Source: Scleroderma bovista
Lineage: Eukaryota > Basidiomycota > Agaricomycetes > Boletales > Sclerodermataceae
Reading direction: 5' to 3'
Length of the DNA stretch: 47,427 bases
Assembly: GCA_037178675.1 (NCBI GenBank)
Contig: JAYMGJ010000674.1
Coordinates: forward strand, 1 to 47,427
Under the pieces are notes generated by a model, which made no database searches, was not told the DNA's origin, and worked only from the letters and a program-made list of their open reading frames with translations. The first letter of the stretch is position 1. Every line of letters begins with the position of its first letter. The translations under genes were made by a program, and so were the position numbers. Positions 11,454 through 21,732 of the stretch are shown here, one piece after another.

Positions 11454-11753
11454 ACTCCTCTGTGTGTTATTCTTAGCAGGGTTTGATAGCTTTTGGATGG
11501 TCTGAACCGCTGTGTAAATTTATATTGATGATGCAGTCTTCACAAACCCCCTCGAGAACAACAATACAATAAATTGTGCAAATACAAATCTAGCTATGGG
11601 GCGCCCTAGCAGCTGGAAATGCGAGTCAAATGACGCTTGGGTCACCTTGGTATCTGCTGTTTTCAGCGAGATATTGCTCTCATAAATTTTTGGTATTCTG
11701 AGGCGCACTTTTACTCGGAAACGCCCGACCGCCAACTTCACTGAAAACAGCAA
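11454..11753 (-). repeat. right terminal inverted repeat of the Tc1/mariner element
   Basis: Reverse complement of the left end at 7859-8158 with about five mismatches; it ends CAGCAA immediately before the TA duplication. Confidence 0.93.
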
Positions 11754-13028
11754 TAATTGCAGTCCCCTGATGGCAAACTCCAGGGCATGACAAGGTTGTG
11801 CCATGCTTGAATTTAGGACACATAGTCTATTATAAAATGTGAGAAATTGTGGCTAGGATTATATGCAATAATGCTTACCATAATAGTGTCAGTAGCACAC
11901 ATTACCACAACACGGAGGGAGACATCCACATAATTCCCCCCAGTCATTTGGGGGTTTACCTCTGTAGTACTCTCCACTGCATGCATTGTCACCCAATTCA
12001 GAGCATAAGGTGCATAAAGTCTGTCAGTATGAATAGTACTTGATTATCATCAACAATATAGTATTGTAGAAAAATATATGGATACATACAATGCATAGTT
12101 CTGGGACATGTAGCCCTCAGCAGGGGCACAGTCTGCAGTACCAAACATCAAAGGACCCCCAGGGAGGTCCAGTTGATATCCAGTGTCTTCCCAAGGTCAG
12201 TAGGGATAGTGAGATATACCATACTAGGTAGTACAGACCTTTAACATCCCCCTGTGATGCCATCACAGGCAGTTTGGCTGCAGCAATGGCAGTATATGTT
12301 GGTTTGATGACTTCTTTAGGTAATGCAGCAGTAAGAAGGTTCCATGATAAAGCAAAGACACCTAAAATTTTCCTGTCACATTCTTCATGGTCCTCACCAG
12401 TTAATGTTTTCTTGATATTTCTAACAAGTCCAAAAACACGTGCATGGCGGGGCCCTGCATTCCAACCATACTCACAGCAGCCATGCAGAACAGTGAGCTC
12501 AATGTGGCCTAAAAATACATCCAGTCAGCATCAAAATGGGTGCTAGTACATATGAAATTACCTTTGTCATTAAGGATAATGACACTTTCTTCTGCAGGTA
12601 CAACATACCAGGTATGATCAGCAGGGACAGCCAGCACAGGCTTTGTGGCACCCCTGGCAAGAGACTCACTGCCTGCATCAACAAGAGTCATGCCACACTT
12701 GTACTGTGTGTCATCAGCCTGGTTACGGTGCACAATCCTGACACCAGTGGCCTGGAGTTCACCACAGGTACACGGTTCACTTTTAAGACCAAGTGCAGTG
12801 GCCTAGTACCACATGAGTAAGGAACTGGCAGGAACAAAAGGTAAGCATTGAGACTAACCAGGTCACGCTTCTGAACCCTGTGGAGATTCTGGTCAGACTT
12901 GCAGTGGTACTTGTAGTGGTCAACTGCAGTGGCAAGAGGGTTTGGCACCAGCTTAGAATGGTGAGTGACAAGGCACAGGAAGTTTTCAGCCTGGCCAGAG
13001 TTAGACCAATATATAGAAGGTACATGGC
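11754..13028 (-). pseudogene. TET/JBP-like 2OG-Fe(II) dioxygenase, main part, split by a transposon
   Basis: Predicted DNA base (5-methylcytosine) oxidase. Exons on the minus strand: 13028-12859, 12802-12562, 12508-12239, 12186-12090, 12038-11879, 11826-11756, then 7858-7768 beyond the transposon. The sum is phase-consistent and introns are 50-56 nt. In order: an N-terminal part with 'HYHCK'-like and 'CTCGEL' Cys motifs, a helical region ('LGVFALSWNLL', 'LPVMAS'), then the double-stranded beta-helix core with the iron motif H-T-D (codons 12031-12023), 'YAPYALNW', 'GGNYVDVSLRVVV', and the distal His in 'KHGTT'. Known relatives, as I recall them, have Arg after HGTT; here it is Leu, so 2-oxoglutarate binding may be lost. 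The 5' end is not resolved: a stop lies just upstream of 13028 and a first exon was not found. Confidence 0.78.
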
Positions 13029-13259
13029 CTACTTAGGCATCAGCAAACCAGCCCTTCCGATTAGCCGAGCTGACAGCACTTGACAGCGCTTAGCTGACCA
13101 CCCAGCCTGTCCAGTCTGTCGGACTCTGTGCCAGTCTGGTTGTCACTCAATTCAAATATTCAGTAGAGAAAAAAAAAATGTATTAGGACTAAAACTACGG
13201 AGTAGATAACTAAATAATATATTTATACAATCGGGGTGGTTGTCGAACACAGGGGGGCG
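13029..13259. other. unassigned spacer; possible inverted-repeat end of a nonautonomous element
   Basis: CAGCAAACCAGCCCT at 13041 mirrors AGGGTTGGTTTGCTG ending at 14754. This may mark the ends of a ~1.7-kb nonautonomous hAT-like element lying upstream of the dioxygenase gene. No matching 8-bp target duplication was found. A further look-alike end occurs near 43675. An A-tract lies near 13170. No gene is seen. Confidence 0.3.
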
Positions 13260-13780
13260 ATCGTCGACGCTACGCTGGTGTGGTGGCCAGCATTGCTGTG
13301 GCTGGGAGGTTGGTGGGCGTCGGAGGGGCGTCATCGTCAGATGACACTGGGATGGGAGTCATCCCGTCGTCGCTGTCAACACTGGGGATGTGGGTGGTTG
13401 TGTCGCCGCCGTTGACACTGGGGATGGCAGCAGGGTTGTTGTTGTTGTTGTTGTTGTCAGCGTTGATGGCCACGTTGACGATGTTGATGGTGGGGGTTGT
13501 CGTCATCGGTGGCCACATCGATGACATTGGTGGTGGGGCCGTCGTTGCCCTCACATTGGTGGTGGCCGTTGACGCTGGTGGTGGAGCGGTGGTGGTGGCC
13601 TAGCCGTCATCGTCTGGTCGACGACACTGCTGGTGATGGTGATGGTTGGTGTCATCACCCGTCGTCCGTGGTGGGGTCGTCATTGTCGTTGTCGCTGATG
13701 GTGGTCGCATTGACGATGCTGGTGGGGATGGTGGCTGTGGGCGAGGCGTGTAGTGACGTGGTAAACACTATTAGGAAATG
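13260..13780. repeat. degenerate GTC/GTG triplet repeat (G/T-rich on plus strand)
   Basis: Imperfect repeats of 'gtcgtc', 'gttgac', 'ggtggtg' and a pure (GTT)n run near 13436-13456. Open frames here are Val/Gly-only translations of the repeat and are not called as genes. Confidence 0.8.
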
Positions 13781-13869
13781 TTGATAGTGCAATATGCTGA
13801 TATAATCATTAGACAAACACACGCACACACACATACTTGAAATTTCTCTAAGTCTCTCATTCTTATTCT

Positions 13870-14475
13870 CTTCATCCGTCGACCACCACCACCCCACCAC
13901 CATCGACGAAGACGACAACAATGACGCAACCACCACCACCACCACCAACGCCGACGAAGACACAGCCACCACCACCCTTAATGTGACCACCACCACCCCA
14001 CCACTGTCGACGACGACGACGTGGCCACCACCACCAACATCGACGACACGACGACCACCACCACCTGTGTCCGCGACGACGACAACGACCCACCACCACC
14101 GTCGTCGATGTGGCCACCGACAACAACGACAACAACGACTCCCACGACCACCACCACCTGCGTCAATGACAATGACAACCCCACCGCTGTCGTTAATGCG
14201 GCCACCACTACTGCGTCAATGACGACGACAGCGACGACCCCACCACCACGACCACCCGCGTTGACGATGATGATGACCCACCACCACGACCACCCGTGTC
14301 AACGAGACCCCACCACTGTTGTCATTGATGCGACCACCACCACCTGTGTCTGCGACAACGACGACATCCCCACCGACACCAACAATGACGACGACATCCC
14401 CACCAGCCACCACCAGCGTCAACTACGGTTGACAATGCGACCACCACCCACCAGCGTCATTGACGACGACCCCAT
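13870..14475. repeat. degenerate CAC/GAC triplet repeat (C/A-rich on plus strand)
   Basis: Imperfect 'ccaccacca', 'gacgacgac' and 'gtcaatgac' repeats. Composition is the complement of 13260-13780, so the two halves face each other across an ~90-bp spacer containing a short (CA)n run. Frames of Thr/Pro or Val/Gly are repeat translations. Confidence 0.8.
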
Positions 14476-15000
14476 TAGTATATAGTATTTACTCTTTGTA
14501 CTGTAGGGAATTAATATAAATTGATTGACACAAACATTGAATGAATTAAGGTGATCAAAAAGTACAAGCAGCAAAGGTACTATGGGTATTACTGTGAGCA
14601 CTCTAGAACAGTCTGGGACAGCTGGAACAGCCTGGGACAGTGCTGGGACAGTCTGTGCTAACCTATCCAGTTAGGTACCTTGTTGGGAGAGCTGGGGTTC
14701 TGGGATAGCTGTCCAGCACTGTCCAGCACTGTCCAGGGGAGGGTTGGTTTGCTGATGTACACCCTTGGGAATACAGTCTAAGTGTGCAGCCTCCCCTGCA
14801 AGCTTTATCTGCTGCATTTCCAGCCTACTTTTAGTAGAAAAGGCCAAAAAAAGGTGGATTAGGTGGCTTACAGGCCATTAGTGCCTTTTTTTGCTGTGTG
14901 GTTTGCTTTGGCATGGGTGATTGTGGGGTGTAGGGGTGATTGTTGCGAGCAGAAGGTGGGCTTTGATGTGTAGGAAATAGATTACCCAAAAAGGGTATCC
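14476..15000. other. intergenic stretch with 'ctgggacagt' repeats
   Basis: Holds short direct repeats ('ctgggacag' near 14610-14660, 'gtccagcact' twice near 14711-14730). No coding sequence is supported. Confidence 0.4.
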
Positions 15001-15044
15001 AGTCAAAGGTGGGGTTTTATAGTAAAGGACTGTAATGCTAGCAA

Positions 15045-15180
15045 TGCTACTGTAGCCTAGTGGTAATGCTGTGGACCCTGTTGCGTGACTGTGCAGACCA
15101 TGCCATAGCAAAGCCCAGAGTTCTACTCCAGCCACTGCCACTTTCTGAACCCACGCCCACCATGGAGAGTATATACAGAG
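15045..15180 (+). ncRNA. tRNA-derived SINE-like sequence (Pol III A and B boxes)
   Basis: TAGCCTAGTGG at 15053-15063 fits the tRNA A-box consensus and AGTTCTACTCC at 15119-15129 is close to the B box, about 65 bp apart. I could not fold a full cloverleaf, so a tRNA-derived SINE head or a degraded tRNA is more likely than a working tRNA gene. The 3' end is not defined. Confidence 0.45.
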
Positions 15181-15189
15181 AATTATGGG

Positions 15190-15825
15190 TATCACATATG
15201 TCTCGCTGTCGGCATGTCTCGCTGGCGATGTCATTGCTGTCACTGCATGGTGGTGGCCACGTCGCTGTCGTCGCTGTCGCTGCTGTGTGGTGGTGGCCAC
15301 ACTGTTGACGTCACCGTGTTGTCGTGGCACTGGCCATGCACATCTCGCCACCGTCACTGCATCGCTGTGTGGTGGTAGCCACGCCATCGACGTTGCCAGC
15401 GCTGCATGGTGGTGGCAGTGTTGCTGCTGTCGCTGTCGCCATCGCTGTGAGGTGGTGGCCACTGCGCCATGCACGTCACGTCGCCGTCATCGCCATGACA
15501 CCAAGGCATTGGCCACCTGCATCACGCTGTTGACGTCGCTGTCGTGCTTGCCAGCCACTGCTGTCGCCATCGTGCTGTGAGTCACCTTCAACGGCTTGCT
15601 TTCCCGCCGTGTCGTGTGCCATGGCCGTCGTCATCACCATGTTGTGCGGCGGCAGCATCGTCATTGTGGTGATGCCATGGCATTGGCAACGCATGCCCTG
15701 TCCTCGTCACCGTGACGCCATGGCATTGGCCACGCACGCCCTGGCGTCATCATGATGCCATGGCATTGACCATCCGCGTCATGTCGCCGATGTCGTCGTG
15801 ACGCCATGGCATTGGCCATGCACGC
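15190..15825. repeat. degenerate repeat with 'gccatggcattggcca' and 'gtcgctgtc' motifs
   Basis: Motifs such as 'gtggtggccac', 'gtcgctgtcgctg' and 'acgccatggcattggccac' recur irregularly. It continues beyond the LTR at 15826-16099. Cys/Trp/His-rich frames across it are repeat translations. Confidence 0.75.
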
Positions 15826-16099
15826 TGTAGAGACAGTCCTGTCTCTGGGTGTGTAGATTGGTAGTACTGATACTGGACTCTTACCTTAGCTATGTAGGCT
15901 TGTACTTAGCTTACTAAGCAACATCCTTCTCTTCAGTGTATATCTTTGAGCTCAGTCTTGGAGTGACTGAACCACCCTTGCACTCTCTAGTTTCCTAGTC
16001 TCCTTAGTCCCTGGGAGCCTTGCCAGACCTCCAGAAGTCCCTGGGTCGAATGCACCTCATCTGAGGGAGCAGCCACCCAAACACATTGTTATCTTTTCA
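15826..16099. mobile_element. short putative solo LTR (274 bp)
   Basis: Starts TGTAGAGACAG and ends CTTTTCA, flanked by ACGC at 15822-15825 and 16100-16103, and unlike the repeat it interrupts. Removing it rejoins 'gcacgc' to 'cctgtcc', a phrase found elsewhere in the same repeat. The duplication is only 4 bp clear, so the call is moderate. Family and orientation are unknown. Confidence 0.5.
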
Positions 16100-16335
16100 A
16101 CGCCCTGTCCTCATTGCCATGACACCGTGGCATTGGCCACCTGTGTCACACCGTTGATGTCACTGTTGTGCTCGCCAGCCACTGCTGTCGTTGCCATGCC
16201 GTGAGGAGTCACACTGTTGTCGCCATCGTGATGGCGTGGCATTGGCCATCCACGTCACACCGCTGTCGTGTCGTGTTGCCGTGTCGTGCATTGTGCGCCA
16301 TCGTGTTGTGTTGTCACTGCTGTGTGTCGTGTGTT
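16100..16335. repeat. degenerate repeat, right remainder
   Basis: Continues the 15190-15825 repeat ('gtggcattggccac', 'gtcgtgtcgtg') after the short LTR. Confidence 0.65.
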
Positions 16336-17074
16336 GGCACAGTCGAGACGGACAGCCTTGGGGGCCAGACGGACATGTTGAGTGGGTGCACAGGTGCCCC
16401 AAGCATTGAAACGAACACGTTAAAAGCTAAAAACACGCCGGGTATTGTCAGCATACCCTGAAAGCGAGGAAACCCACCAGACTCACCTAGTCAAGCTGCA
16501 AAATGGACTCCAAGCAGCACTCCGAGGAGGCAAACGGCGGACGCGCAGGGGGAAAAATGGCTGTGAATGGAATGGAACCCATCAGAACGCGTCAAAATGG
16601 ATGGGCAAGGCAGTACTCACCGAATAGGCACATAATTGAGCCCCCAAACATGCTAGTCAGTGGAAATGGTCAGCATTGGAGACGGATACATGTACGTACC
16701 GTGGAATGCGCTAATTGAGGTGTTGGGCACCACGAACCGAATGGGCAGAGGGTGGGCAGTTGGTCGTTGCTATCAACACGAGCATCATGCAACTTACTAA
16801 ATCAGGCAATGACATGGAAGTCACGCATTCCACAAACCTTCGCACCAACATAGCTCAAGTACATTTTGAACCAGACACACCATTTCTTTTGCAACACAAT
16901 AATTTGGATTTAGCTAAGTATATTTATTTGATACTTTTACTATCCATTACCCCGCTCCATGGATGGGGGGCCTGTTGAAGTATAAACAGAACTGTTTATG
17001 TTTGTTTACTTACATAAGTGAAAAGCGCACTACAGAAGACTTCATACTATAGCAGCACTGCTAAGGGAACTGAA
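16336..17074. other. unassigned intergenic sequence
   Basis: No recognisable gene or element. A short frame at 16503-16718 lacks any motif I can interpret. Confidence 0.3.
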
Positions 17075-18063
17075 TTACATAGAGGTAGAACTAAAGTATT
17101 GCTGAATTGCTGCTATTGCAGCACCAATGATCTCCTCTTCCACAGCCAGTGCTCCAGTTTCTGCAACCTGTCCCAAAAATTCCTCCTTACACTGTGGATT
17201 AAGACCCTCGGGAGTAGCAAGTCCAGTGATATAGTCAAAGACTGCTGAGAGCTGGAGGGGATTAGTAGGATGAAGAATCTGGTAGGCTACCTTTGTCCAC
17301 CAGAATCATGCCCATACATCCTTGCAGGTGGCATGTTTTGCATATGTACAAGCCAATGATGGTGCCAGAGATAGCCCAGGAGCTACTGCCCCTATCTTCT
17401 TGCGTTCTACCTCAATTGCCTCACGAGCTTGGGTGATGATGGAATATGTCTGGGTGTCCAGAGATGCAGCATCATTCTGTGAAATCTCAGACAGTGGGGC
17501 ACTGATGAGGTGATGTATCACAGGAGGAACCCAGTGGATAATGGCATATGTCTTTGCCAGCAGTAACTTGTGAGTAGAAGTAAGCCCAAGCTGTTCAAGC
17601 CTGCCAACTGCCCAGTGAATGCTTGATTCTATCTGCCAGTATTTTGAGACCTTTAAGATGGCAATGAGAGATTGCTCATCAAGCTCATTCGGCTGTGATC
17701 CACTGTAGTATATAGTCTCAGTACTACTTTTTGCCATCAGGATTACCAGTAGAGTGCAACTTACATGTGATAAATCCAAGCACAGAACTGTGTGAACTCA
17801 GTGGCTGAAATTGATGCATTGGATGGGATCAGAATAGGAAGGGCATCACTATCATCCTCTTGAAAATCACTTGGTAGTGGTAGAATGCCTTGAAGGGTCC
17901 CCGAGCATGAGGAAACCTTTGTGTATACGAAAGAGGGTTTTCTCCACCTACAATTGGAATCACCAAGTTGAAAACCCATCACTCCAATGAACTAATGGCA
18001 CCATACCTGGAACACAATATTTCCATCATCCATATAGAAATCAGGGTGTCTGATCAAGTCCAT
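17075..18063 (-). pseudogene. BTB/POZ-domain protein with one premature stop
   Basis: BTB/POZ proteins of the large, mostly uncharacterised agaricomycete family; protein-interaction domain, partner unknown. Start ATG at 18063-18061, 'MDLIRHPDFYMDDGNIVFQ', is the classic opening strand, followed by an intron. The next exon (about 17985-17765) includes 'FTQFCAWIYH'. The main exon carries 'LIAILKVSKYWQIESSIHWA' and 'LGLTSTHKLLLAKTY'. An in-frame TGA at 17306-17308 falls in '(C)KDVWA*FWWTKVAYQIL', after which the frame stays open to TAA at 17075-17077. The tail looks coding, so the stop is probably a recent nonsense mutation; a single C-to-T change (CGA to TGA) would explain it. Confidence 0.65.
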
Positions 18064-18221
18064 CAGAGGTGGCTGTAGTAAATAGTATTGGGAGTTGCAG
18101 TGACTCGGGAAGGATTACCACCCCACCACTGCTTACTCATTACATAATCAGTGATCGTGTCACCAGTTATTTTACACACCAATTCCCTACCACTGCTTCA
18201 ACTGGCTGCCTACTATTTCTT

Positions 18222-18934
18222 ATGGCCCTACCTGAGTTGCCAGCCAATTTCCCACTCTCCCATTCAGCACAGGTCCGTCAAGCCAAATCAAATTTAGAAC
18301 ACATTTTTGCCCATGCGAGCCAAGCTTTACAGACTCAAGGTGATGTCTCTCACCTTCAATTTCACTCCAATGCAGTAGCAAAGGATGCTGTCCCCATTCT
18401 GCATGGCTTGGAGGCCTTAGCTTCTCGGGATGATCAACTACTCCCATGGATTATAGATTGCACAGCATGTTTTGGCACTCTTTTACAACAGCTGGACGAT
18501 GCTCAGAAAATAGCTGTTGGGCAGTAAGTAATCAAACTCGACTATGATTCTTCTGCATACAGTGATTCATGTGGTATTTTGGCAGTGAGGCATCTCACAT
18601 TAGCTATGTGCAACCCATTGAGGTTGAGCATAACCATCGTCCTGGAAGGCCACGCAAGAGGCCGAACATTGCTGTTTTGCAGGCTGCGATGGCACCAGGA
18701 AGACATATTTCCATTAGCAAGCTTGCTTGCCTTTTGGGAATTCACCGGCACACTCTACGCTCATATTTAAAGGAGTACCATATTGATCATTGCCATACAT
18801 CACTCCCTGATGAAACCCTTGACCAGTTAATTCATCATTTCCGGTCCATCAAACCTCAATCTGGTATTAGATATTTGACAGGTTCTCTAAGGCAGCATGG
18901 ACTACGCATACAACGTGACCGGATAGACAGTTGA
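18222..18934 (+). pseudogene. integrase-like transposon gene, N-terminal part only
   Basis: Exons 18222-18523 and 18586-18934 join in phase. The first part is helical. The second has an AT-hook-like 'RPGRPRKRP' and a helix-turn-helix ('ISISKLACLLGIHRHTLRSY'), then 'SGIRYLTGSLRQHGLRIQRD', the usual lead-in to the rve-type integrase core in basidiomycete integrase genes. The catalytic core is absent; the frame stops at 18934. I infer a 3' truncation. It is divergent from the BTB gene, starts about 160 bp apart. Confidence 0.6.
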
Positions 18935-20229
18935 ATAGACATGGTAGATGGTAATGGGAGGGGTGAAGACTGGCGGACACAACTGAAGCTTGCGGTGAAG
19001 GTGCGGTGAGGGAACTGTCCTGCAAACAAGATGGCTCATGTCCCAACAATTCTCACACTGTCAATCCATAATTGCCATTTACGGAATCATTATATTCTGC
19101 TCAATGCATTCCAATGATCCGAACAATGCAATCAATTAGCTTAACCACAATCATTTCCCATCCTTGCACTAACTCCGCATCACATATTGTCCCGCAGTTG
19201 AATCACCCCTCAAGATTGTGCAAGGCTAAGGTTGATCCACCCTCAATCACTGTGCATATATCCACTTATCATGTTCCACACAACATGTGCATCTTGTTCA
19301 GAGCCCTAGATGACACCATGTATTACACGGCCATCATTTCCCACGGTGGAATGATTACCTGCGATCAATGGAATGCACAACAGTTTATATAGTCGGATCA
19401 ATGTAATTTAGATGAATTTGAAAGGTGATTGTGGTTACCCTGTTCCCTGCTTGTCAAATGGAAGACCTCATGCCCATTCACTCGCGGGATGGTAGCAATG
19501 AGGCAAGAATGAACGATTAAGAGGATTGATTCCCCACAAACCAGGGTTCAGTATGTTCCATATATGGACTTACAATAATCTATTGTAAACCTGGCTATGA
19601 TCCAAGATCCCTGGTCATGTTCGGGAGGACCAGCGCAATCATTTCCCGCGGTTGTAGCCTCTGCGGTTAAATAAGCACAGAAAAATAATTATTTTTCTTT
19701 TGTATCAAGCTGCACAATTTTCTTTTAGAGTTAGGTGAAAAGTCCACACTGATAATTAGTACCGCGGTTGATTTTGTGCTTGCAGAATTCCCATAAATGT
19801 GAGCATTCATTTGGACGTCTGCCTTTTTGGCGCTGTCAAATGTGGAGCTTTGCCTGATTAGTAGAATAATTATGTTCCACACCGCACATCGGAGTGATCT
19901 TTCCCAACAATCCATTGGTGTCCTGTCCCAGTTATGTTCCACTGTTGTATGACTTCCAAGCATTGCTGTTGTAACTATCAATTAATTCACAATGGTCAGA
20001 AATTAGTATTATTTTAGAAAAGGTCCATGGGTGAAAAGTAGGAACACACAACTTGGGAAAAGGGAGCAGCGGAGTGGATGCCAATGAGGTTGCGGGGTGG
20101 TAACAATGAGGCACAAGTGAACCTTTAAAAACAACCCTATTCATTTTGGAAATATAAAATATTTTCTTTTACAATTTATCTCAAACAACTTCTCCCATTC
20201 CTGCTATCATCCGCGCTCTACAACTCACT
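18935..20229. other. long noncoding stretch with short dispersed motifs
   Basis: No gene is supported. 'atcatttccc(a/g)' recurs near 19147, 19333 and 19637, and 'gcggg(a/g)tggta(a/g)caatgaggca' near 19492 and 20091. 'ccgcgg' is frequent. It could be the subterminal region of the KDZ composite element, but no terminal repeat was found. Confidence 0.35.
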
Positions 20230-21653
20230 ATGGGCCCCAGTAAAAATGTAAGGTTTATTGATGGCGGGGCGGCTGACTCTGGTGAGTACCAGACTAATAC
20301 TGAGGCATGCATTCTAATGCATGAGAATTCAGGCCTGCTCGAAGGGCCTGGCTGGGTGCCGCCCGCAAAACCCCCAGTGGTGAATGATTCCATGGATGTT
20401 GATGGCGACAATGCAGGACACCCCACCACATTGCCAGAGTCTTGTCTCAATGAATGGAAGCCACCAGCCTTGTGTCTGCCTTGGGTATGTGAGGAAGGCT
20501 GGACACCCCCAGCACAACTACCACAATTCAATGCAGTGAGTGCCGCGATGTTTTCGGGGACATTGTCTTGTGCACAGGACGACGGTTGGACTCCGCCTCC
20601 AAACCCACCACCTTCACTCCGACCAGGCCAGGCACCCACACGTCTGGTAACCTCCCCAGATGAAATGATCTGGCCACAACAGTTCTCTCCCAAACATACC
20701 CCAGGAAACAGTAGGCATAGCCCAGCTTTGACACCCTCCACTGTTAACACCCTGATCTTAGTCAACTCAGATCACTCAATGTCCACGGATTCACCTGGTT
20801 TGATGGTTCCAGAAAATCCTCCACAGCAGTCGCGCACATTAGCATCCCAAACAGAGAACACACGGGATGTGGTAGAGTCATCCGCGGGACAATTCCTCTG
20901 TTCCCCCACCAGTACCACTGAAGATTATGAACAAACTGCGCCACTGCCCACAAATGAGTTACATGATTATGATGTTATCGACATCAGTGTTGATGGACCA
21001 CACTATGGGCCCAACCGCAGGCCACAATATCCATCCCCTCCCCTTGTGTCATTGTCTCGGGGTGATGAAGAAATGGCTCATCAAACCCATGTTTGAGCTC
21101 AAGGTAAGTACACCCTGTCACACATCCAACATTTCTAACCATTTTACAGAGCAGTGGCAGAGGTATTGGGATCATGACGACACTGGCTCCTGCAGCGAAG
21201 GTAAGTCAATATTTCATTTGGCTAATCTCAGTATCAAATCTGTTTAGATGATTGGTGGCGGCATATGTACATGCTGGCTCATATGGACACTGTAACAGCA
21301 GAATTTGATACACTGTGGGACGAATGTGAGTGCTACAGTCCCATATTACTTACAAAGACTTAGTTGAGGCCGTGCGTGGAGTTGGACTCCGATTTTACAA
21401 AGGCCGCTGGCGGCCATCTCCCGCAAGGAAGGTCTTGGATCAGCCTTTGTTTTTGATGTATAATACATATGCCAACATGCTTATTGCAGAGACACAGCAG
21501 TGGCGCCAGTTACTTACACATCGGGCAACATTGGCACATTTCCGTGATGGGCTCCGCTGTGGGTCAGAGCTAGGGGCGGGAGAGTCAGATGACTCGATAG
21601 GTGATGGGCAGGACCTTGATGGATTGATAGACCTGGACCCCGATGCATTGTAA
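20230..21653 (+). CDS. hypothetical protein with GW-x-PP repeats (KDZ-block cargo)
   Basis: First exon 20230 to about 21100, starting 'MGPSKNVRFIDGG'. It has three to four copies of a short motif (GWVPPAKPP, EWKPP, GWTPPAQLP, GWTPPPNPPP), then Ser/Thr/Pro-rich disorder. Downstream coding is split by short introns: 'EQWQRYWDHDDTGS' (about 21150-21200), 'DDWWRHMYMLAHMDTVTAEFD' (about 21247-21328), and 'LVEAVRGVGLRFYKGRWRP' (about 21355-21653, stop at 21651-21653). The frame between the first and second exons was not resolved. I do not recognise the family. Confidence 0.5.
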
Positions 21654-21732
21654 ACACATTTCATTCCCTGTACGTTGTTATGTGCCAAAAATGTATATTT
21701 TATGGTATGGAAAGCCCTGGCCAGTACAAAAA

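Larger units (their letters stand above)
7859..11753 (+). mobile_element. Tc1/mariner (IS630 superfamily) transposon with accessory gene
   Basis: A 3,895-bp element bounded by TA at 7857-7858 and 11754-11755. The terminal inverted repeats are about 300 bp (7859-8158 and 11454-11753), start TTGCTGTTTTCAGTG and differ at only about five positions. Inside lie a plus-strand DD34E transposase (8256-9383) and a convergent minus-strand accessory gene (9426-11322). It is inserted in the last exon of a TET/JBP-like gene. Near-identical ends and an intact transposase frame suggest recent activity. Confidence 0.92.

Noticed and set aside
12509..12561. An 8-bp transposon footprint causing a frameshift in the split dioxygenase
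   Set aside because: A 53-nt intron with GT donor, TGCTGAC branch site and TTTTTAG acceptor explains the break and restores the frame.
13270..14485. Val/Gly, Thr/Pro and Asp-rich frames as secreted or disordered proteins
   Set aside because: Composition follows the degenerate triplet repeat in every frame on both strands; no start, intron or motif supports a gene.
13041..14754. A complete nonautonomous hAT element
   Set aside because: The ends resemble each other over about 15 bp, but flanking 8-bp sequences do not match, so it is kept only as a possibility.
15185..15580. Cys/Trp/Arg-rich frames as a cysteine-rich protein
   Set aside because: Low-complexity repeat sequence that continues on the other side of an LTR insertion.
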